DNA of 64,000 nt. Origin: Deinandra increscens subsp. villosa (Eukaryota; Streptophyta; Magnoliopsida; Asterales; Asteraceae). The stretch lies in NCBI GenBank assembly GCA_039602395.1, contig JBCNJP010000025.1, positions 41,828,922-41,892,921 on the forward strand, given 5' to 3'. Below, piece by piece: positions 59,309 to 64,000 of the stretch. A model generated the notes under the pieces. The model did no database searches. It worked only from the letters and a program-made list of their open reading frames with translations, and was not told where the DNA came from. Made by a program: the position numbers and the translations under genes. Numbering within the stretch: the first letter of the stretch is position 1; every line of letters starts with the position of its first letter.

Positions 59309-59647
59309 TAAGGGAAGGCGGTATGGTTGGGAGCCGGAGGCCGGTTCCAAGGGGAGCCGGGTGGCTCCGTGTGGCTCACCATACCGCGTGTAGCGGTTCC
59401 CCATCCAGGCTTTACTTTAGCGGTTCCAAATGGCTTCCCCAAGCCAGGTTGAGCCGGGTGATTTGATGATGATTTGTTATGATTTGGTGTGTGCTCCAAG
59501 AAGGGAACCACATGGCTCCAAGGGGCTTCCATACCCTCTCAATTTGGCTCCAAGGGGCTTCCATACCCAAATTTGAGTTGGCATCTTATGATTGGGTAGT
59601 GGGCATGGCTCCCCCAAGCCATGTGGCTACCATACCGCCTCCCCTAA
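59309..59647. mobile_element. Harbinger-like MITE nested in the Helitron
   Basis: The element (59312-59644, 333 bp) starts GGGAAGGCGGTATGG and ends CCATACCGCCTCCCC, a near-perfect terminal inverted repeat. TAA flanks both sides (59309-59311 and 59645-59647), a 3-bp duplication as in PIF/Harbinger-type elements. Inside, GGCTCCAAGGGGCTTCCATA recurs twice, and GGCTCC/GGAGCC words are frequent on both strands, so it could fold extensively. GC content is well above the surroundings. Confidence 0.85.
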
Positions 59648-60170
59648 TTAGAAGCATTTAACTAAATTCCTAATAAAAAATAATTAAATGTTTATTATGT
59701 ATTTATAAATCATTTTTCCTTAGGTTTAATGTTGATTTGTTTTTAATTTTTTTAGAAATCTTAATTAGATTACTTGCATCTATATCTCTATTGAAGTTAA
59801 GAAATTTCGATGTCTCATTCAAATAAAAAAAAATACCATTTAAATTCAAGAGGAGACAATTTCCGATTACGGTATGTTTAGGAAGCCAAGGTCAAATACT
59901 TTCAAGAGTTGGAGTGTATTTAAAGAATCCATGTTTTAGTCATGGTCAGCTTTGTATTGTATTATCAAGGGTTAAGAGCAGAGATTAACTAAAACTTCTC
60001 ATATTAGACGGAGATGGAAAAATGATAAATAAAACATCAAATGTTGTTTAAAAGTCTGTATTTTCAAATTTGTAACTTTTACATTCTCCAATGTTGATTT
60101 TTTTAATTTCCAATAATCGAATTACATTTATTATAATATATTAAATTTTGGATTCATTTTTTTAAAATCC

Positions 60171-60200
60171 ACCCGTGCGTCGCACGGGTATCAAAACTAG
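60171..60200 (+). terminator. Helitron 3' terminal hairpin and CTAG
   Basis: The perfect inverted repeat at 60171-60189 with a single-base loop is followed by ATCAAAA and CTAG. In Helitron rolling-circle transposition this structure marks the end of the transferred strand. Confidence 0.88.
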
Positions 60201-61885
60201 TTGTATATATATACAATCCTAAACTTTGCCTATGATCCCGTGCCCAATTCATCTCTCCCTGTATCTACAACCACCGCCGCACCGTATCTACAACCACCGC
60301 CGCACCCAGTGCCTCTATCGCACCATCATCTTTTCTTCCTGCCATGAAATCTGCATCTCTTCCTCTCTCTGCAGCCATTCCCTCCCTCTAACCATCATAT
60401 TTAACATCCCCCGTCTTGTCCCTCTTTTTCACCGTCAAATCCCCCCGCCGCCTCATCTGATTACGCCGTGATTAGCCACCAACAACCATCTTCACTTTAT
60501 TCTTCCACGCGTCTCCGCCGATCTTTTTAGCCGTAATCCGGAAATCAAGATTAGTTCTTCGTTTTCTTCCTTTAAAGAGCCACCAAATTAGATTTGCAAA
60601 ACCCTCCTGATGATTTTACATACGCATAAACACTAAAAGAAATAAATTTGTGTTTGAAAGAAGCAAAGCGACGTTCGTTCTACTCACTGGTATGATGTCA
60701 TCCTTTTCTTTCTTTGTTAATCTTAATATTTAATTTAATCGATTTCAGACACAAACATCCTCTAATTTTATGTGTCTCTTAGTGGTTTGGATTGATAATT
60801 GAAATAACAACAGTAAATCTATTTAACCTTATTTCCTTTTTCTTTTGTACCAATTTTTGTTGTAAAATCTTAATATCTTTGTTGCTGGTTTATATTGATG
60901 TGTTTATGTTTTTTGTTCAAATTGTTTCCATAGATTACAAACCCTAGAATTTGATCTTTCAATGTTGTAGGGGAAGGCGACGTCTAAATTTACATAGTTC
61001 TCATTTGATAAGCATATTATGAATTATATAATTCATTTGCAGCCCCTTCATGTTTAACAAAAAGGATCATGTATATTTAGAAATTACTGATGAATAATAC
61101 ACCTTAAACATCAGTATATACAAAACTAGGCTGACTACACACATCAATTGCAATTAGACACATTAAAGCTATTTCTGTTTGTTCAAACACATTAGATAGA
61201 ATCACTAAACCAAAGTTGAACTAAGAAACATAGGCACTGCAAAATAGCATTTAACTGAAGAGCAAAGTCGCAATTCCTTTGAACTATGATTTAGCATGTT
61301 CTTATTGGTTGTTTATAAGATGATGATATGTACAACGTTAGTCGGTATGTAGCAAATTATATTAAGTTCGGTTGCAGCAGATGTGTATGATTTTGCCTGT
61401 TTTTATTGTTTGAATATGAGGTTAGTAGCCAATAAAAACTCATGTATTACCAATGACATCCACCAAACAAGCTAGCAGTGTTTTGGGTGTTTTCCGGGTC
61501 TATTCATGTTGTGTATGAGGTGTTTGTGTTACCTTTAGTTCGATATTTCGTTGAATGAAACTGCCGAGCAACATTTTTTACACTGTTTGCAACATTTTGA
61601 CATTTTTTGCCTTTTTAGCTTAAAAGGTTGTTAGATTTTGTTGTTCGGGTATTTATTTCAGGCTTATGTATGTTTTGGTATTTTCTGAGGAGGATAGCTT
61701 ACAGGGATTTAGTTCGGATGCTGAGAAGTTTATTTAGTAAGTTTCATTTGTTGTTCAAAGTGACAAGAGTTTGAACGTGCTATTTAGATCTTCACACAAC
61801 TTTCTTTTCTAAGTGGTTATGGCTGATTTTTGTTGTTCAAAGTGACAAAGTTTAAGGGAGCTATTTAGATCTTCGCACATATAAC
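60201..61885. other. Leader-like sequence and intergenic stretch
   Basis: A C-rich, transcribed-looking leader occupies 60230-60690. It contains a 23-bp tandem duplication (60261-60306) and ends at a possible donor near 60690. No coding exon is recognised downstream. The remainder to 61885 is T-rich with no supported gene. Confidence 0.4.
60261..60306. repeat. 23-bp tandem duplication
   Basis: GTATCTACAACCACCGCCGC followed by ACC occurs twice without mismatch (60261-60283 and 60284-60306). Confidence 0.97.
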
Positions 61886-62230
61886 TGACACACTTATAGA
61901 CGAAGATTATGAACTACTTAAGGATATGAAGGAAGAAGTTGATTCTTGGGATAAGAATAAGACTTGAAAATTAGTAAAAAGGCTTAGTGGGTAGATAGGT
62001 TGTAGGTTGCTTAAACTCAACGGAAAAATACATGTATTAAGGGTAGTTGGATGTTAAGACAGACTTGACACAGAGCCTGAAGATTATAAGTCCTCAAGAT
62101 TCTAAGTTTCGAGATATGTTTGGAAAGCTGTCTTTTGAAAATGTCATTATATGCTCCTGAGAGTGATATAGGAGACATAGTCAAGAATGGTTATGATAGG
62201 AGAAGCTATGACAATTGTGATATATATATA

Positions 62231-62412
62231 GGTTAGGTTCAAATGAGAACTTTTTATTTTGAGAACTTTTGAGAACCAAATCCCAACCATTAATTTCAGG
62301 TGGGGGACCACTATAATTCATTGGGGGGGGGGGGGTTTCCATATATATAAACTAGTGGCTTAGATTGGTTCTCAAAAGTTCTCAAACCCAATTAGTTCTC
62401 AAATGATCATCT

Positions 62413-62416
<4 letters not shown>
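62231..62416. mobile_element. Hairpin MITE inside the copia relic
   Basis: Perfect 20-bp inverted arms TGAGAACTTTTGAGAACCAA (62260-62279) and TTGGTTCTCAAAAGTTCTCA (62365-62384) are extended outward by GTTCAAATGAGAAC and AGTTCTCAAATGAT. TA-rich sequence lies on both sides. A run of 13 G at 62323-62335 sits in the loop region. Confidence 0.8.

Positions 62417-62450
<34 letters not shown>
62416..62450. repeat. (TA)n microsatellite
   Basis: About 17 TA units directly beside the hairpin MITE. Confidence 0.95.
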
Positions 62451-62455
<5 letters not shown>

Positions 62456-62759
62456 GCATAATATATCTTCTATATAAAGTTTAACATGTAAGGTTGAGGC
62501 TATGTAGTAAGCATTGTTATTAGAAAGAACTCTATTACAGGAAAGAATCACTAATCGACATTGAGATATCCACAAGTAGATGTTTAGTGTTTCATATATG
62601 GATACAGAAACACAAAGAATGTGGTTTAGAAAGATTTGTAGATGCTAACTTTGGTACAGACCTTAATTAGGCCAGATCTATAAGTCGGTATGTGTTTGGA
62701 TACACTGTTAGTATAAGTGTAACTTGGTACTTGTAATATGTGTTTTGGTTATATGTTGT

Positions 62760-64000
62760 TTGACATTATATACCTAACATAAAAATGGACACTAAACTGA
62801 AAATATCTAAACAGAAAATGCATATGGGGCAGAAATGAGGCTCAAAGGTAAAAATGCCATATGATGAATGTTTAGCTCTATGGAGAAAGAAGGTCTTTTG
62901 GATGCTCTTTTGTAAGAAAAAAAAACTTGCTTTTGTGCATCAATACCAGGTATGTAAAAATGATACATGTATGGAGAGTTGTTGTCTATAATGCCATGTA
63001 TGAAAGGCCTTCTAGAAACATATGCTAAACACTACCTTCTGGCAACAGTACCAAGTATGTAAAAATATGTATGTGTGGGCAATTATTGTCTCTAATGCTA
63101 TGTCTTTTCTATTATTGTTATTTTCATCAATGATTTGCTATTCAGTTGGTATGCATAGTATGCCTGAATTTACAACCCTAACATTATACAACTTGGTTGT
63201 AATATATGGCCATATTATATTCATAAAGCTTGATGTACAAGTGTTTCAAAGCTGTGTTTTTTATTTTTTAAGTGGTTATATTCATAATGCTTTGTGTACA
63301 AGTGTCACTTTATGCCTCTTTCCCGATTCCTTTTTTGACTCTAACAACGTCGCCACTGTTCGACAGGAGCATGTTCTCTGTACTATGAGTATGGTTGGGT
63401 GGTGATTCACGCATCCTCCACGCCGTTCGTCCCTTACTTCTTCTGTTCTTATACACAATTTGGTCCTCGGTTGTTGGTATTGCTCTTCACGAAAAAGGTA
63501 CCTGTTCTCCTATGGTGTATTCTCCTCCTGTTAATTTTCTTATTTTTCTTAAAAATCTGAGTCAGATTTAAGATTTTAGGTTGTTCTTTATGCGCTGGAT
63601 GGTTACGATGTACAAATTAGTGTCAAAATTTGCATTTTTCCTTTTCTTATTGTTGTTGAATGGTTAAATTGGACGATGTCATGGTTTTTTGTTCATCTTT
63701 GATGGTTTTTTGGGGGCTGGTGCAGGCGCTGGAACTCGATGCTGCTGTTTCTTCTCGGTTATTTAAGGTGACCATCTATCTATGATTTCGCTACCCAGTC
63801 TTTGTAATGTTGTTCTGTGAGTCGTATTTATGTCTTTGGTTTGGATAATGGCTTCTCATTATCGTTTTTGTATACGTATGCATAGAAAGTGTTTGTGGAA
63901 ATGCCTGGCTTAGAAATCTTATCATACGGGATTTAGGCTTATATATTTATGTCTTTGGTTTGGTTTATGGTTGTGTGCCATCTAGGCTTCATTTCCTCTT
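62760..64000. other. Unassigned right end of the window
   Basis: An open frame at 63022-63405 is rich in hydrophobic residues but T-driven and without a recognised family. Two similar segments containing CCAG(G/A)TATGTAAAAAT, then TGTATG, occur near 62946 and 63050. At 63727-63768 ALELDAAVSSRLFK precedes a GT, which may be a real exon of a gene continuing to the right. Nothing firmer can be said. Confidence 0.35.

Larger units (their letters stand above)
56501..60200 (+). mobile_element. Non-autonomous Helitron
   Basis: The 5' end reads TCTATATCTATATAATATAT at 56501, preceded by A. The 3' end reads ...TATCAAAACTAG at 60200, followed by T. A 9-bp-stem hairpin (ACCCGTGCG T CGCACGGGT, 60171-60189) lies 7 bp before the terminal CTAG. 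These are the classic Helitron signs: 5' TC, 3' hairpin plus CTRR, insertion between A and T, no target duplication. The length is 3700 bp. No Rep/helicase is seen. The interior has a TATA-like CTTATATAAG (56670-56679) and leader-like sequence with exon-like scraps, for example EKLKAGDEAKSKNNKKDDQ before a GT at 57183. Confidence 0.85.
61890..62750 (+). pseudogene. Ty1/copia pol relic, split by a MITE
   Basis: The first part reads DYELLKDMKEEVDSWDKNKT, then a stop where Trp is expected, then KLVKRLSG: the reverse-transcriptase entry of copia pol. After the intervening MITE and AT run, 62610-62730 reads KHKECGLERFVDANFGTDLN, a stop, then ARSISRYVFGYTVSISVTWY. That is the RNase H start, with the D-A-(D/N) catalytic motif and the GYVFT-like strand. 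The reverse-transcriptase core is largely deleted. Stops in every segment make it a dead relic. Confidence 0.65.

Noticed and set aside
63022..63405. 127-residue hydrophobic open frame as a membrane protein gene
   Set aside because: T-rich DNA gives Phe/Leu/Ile-rich translations by chance. There is no recognisable family, and neighbouring sequence is transposon relic.

Overview
This is a repeat-rich plant nuclear segment. I found no complete, intact host gene. What it holds is nested and decayed transposable elements of almost every plant class: Ty3/gypsy, Ty1/copia, CACTA, Mutator-like, Helitron and MITE. Several carry captured pieces of recognisable plant nuclear genes. The eudicot call rests on those gene fragments (a tonoplast sugar transporter, a PPR protein, a cysteine-rich receptor kinase, a CDSP32-type plastid thioredoxin, mitochondrial ribosomal protein uL15m) and on the retroelement lineages. 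The element families recall Asteraceae, but that is an impression I could not test. Two runs of exactly 500 N (4538-5037 and 31996-32495) are assembly gaps.

Layout from left to right. 1-6202: a Ty3/gypsy element of Tat type. The integrase end of pol is on the + strand. Downstream lies a long degenerate antisense gene with a coiled coil. 6203-10454: a CACTA transposon with a perfect 3-bp target duplication, carrying at least three captured gene fragments. 10455-14952: an internally deleted copia element on the - strand (gag, leader, primer site, 5' LTR). 14953-17404: the pol end and 3' LTR of a second copia element on the + strand. 17450-20471: primer site and 3-kb LTR of a gypsy element on the - strand. 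21680-22944: a Pack-MULE with a perfect 9-bp duplication and a captured plastid thioredoxin 5' end. 24731-25083: a foldback MITE. 28647 to the second gap: the left part of another CACTA element, with a 150-bp subterminal array and a TNP1-like gene on the - strand. 32850-36560: gypsy LTR pieces. 37658-37871: a near-perfect hairpin. 41254-42127: a small decayed F-box-like gene interrupted by a MITE. 43122-47701: a nearly complete but mutated copia element with 125-bp LTRs. 49094-49193: a uL15m exon fragment. 49520 and 54797: more gypsy LTR fragments. 56501-60200: a Helitron with a nested Harbinger-like MITE. 61890-62750: a copia relic split by a hairpin MITE.

The elements do not form a shared pathway. 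What links them is nesting (element inside element) and repeated gene capture. The items most worth follow-up are the antisense gene in the Tat element, the multi-gene CACTA capture, the Pack-MULE, the cleanly bounded Helitron and the long hairpins that could feed small-RNA production.
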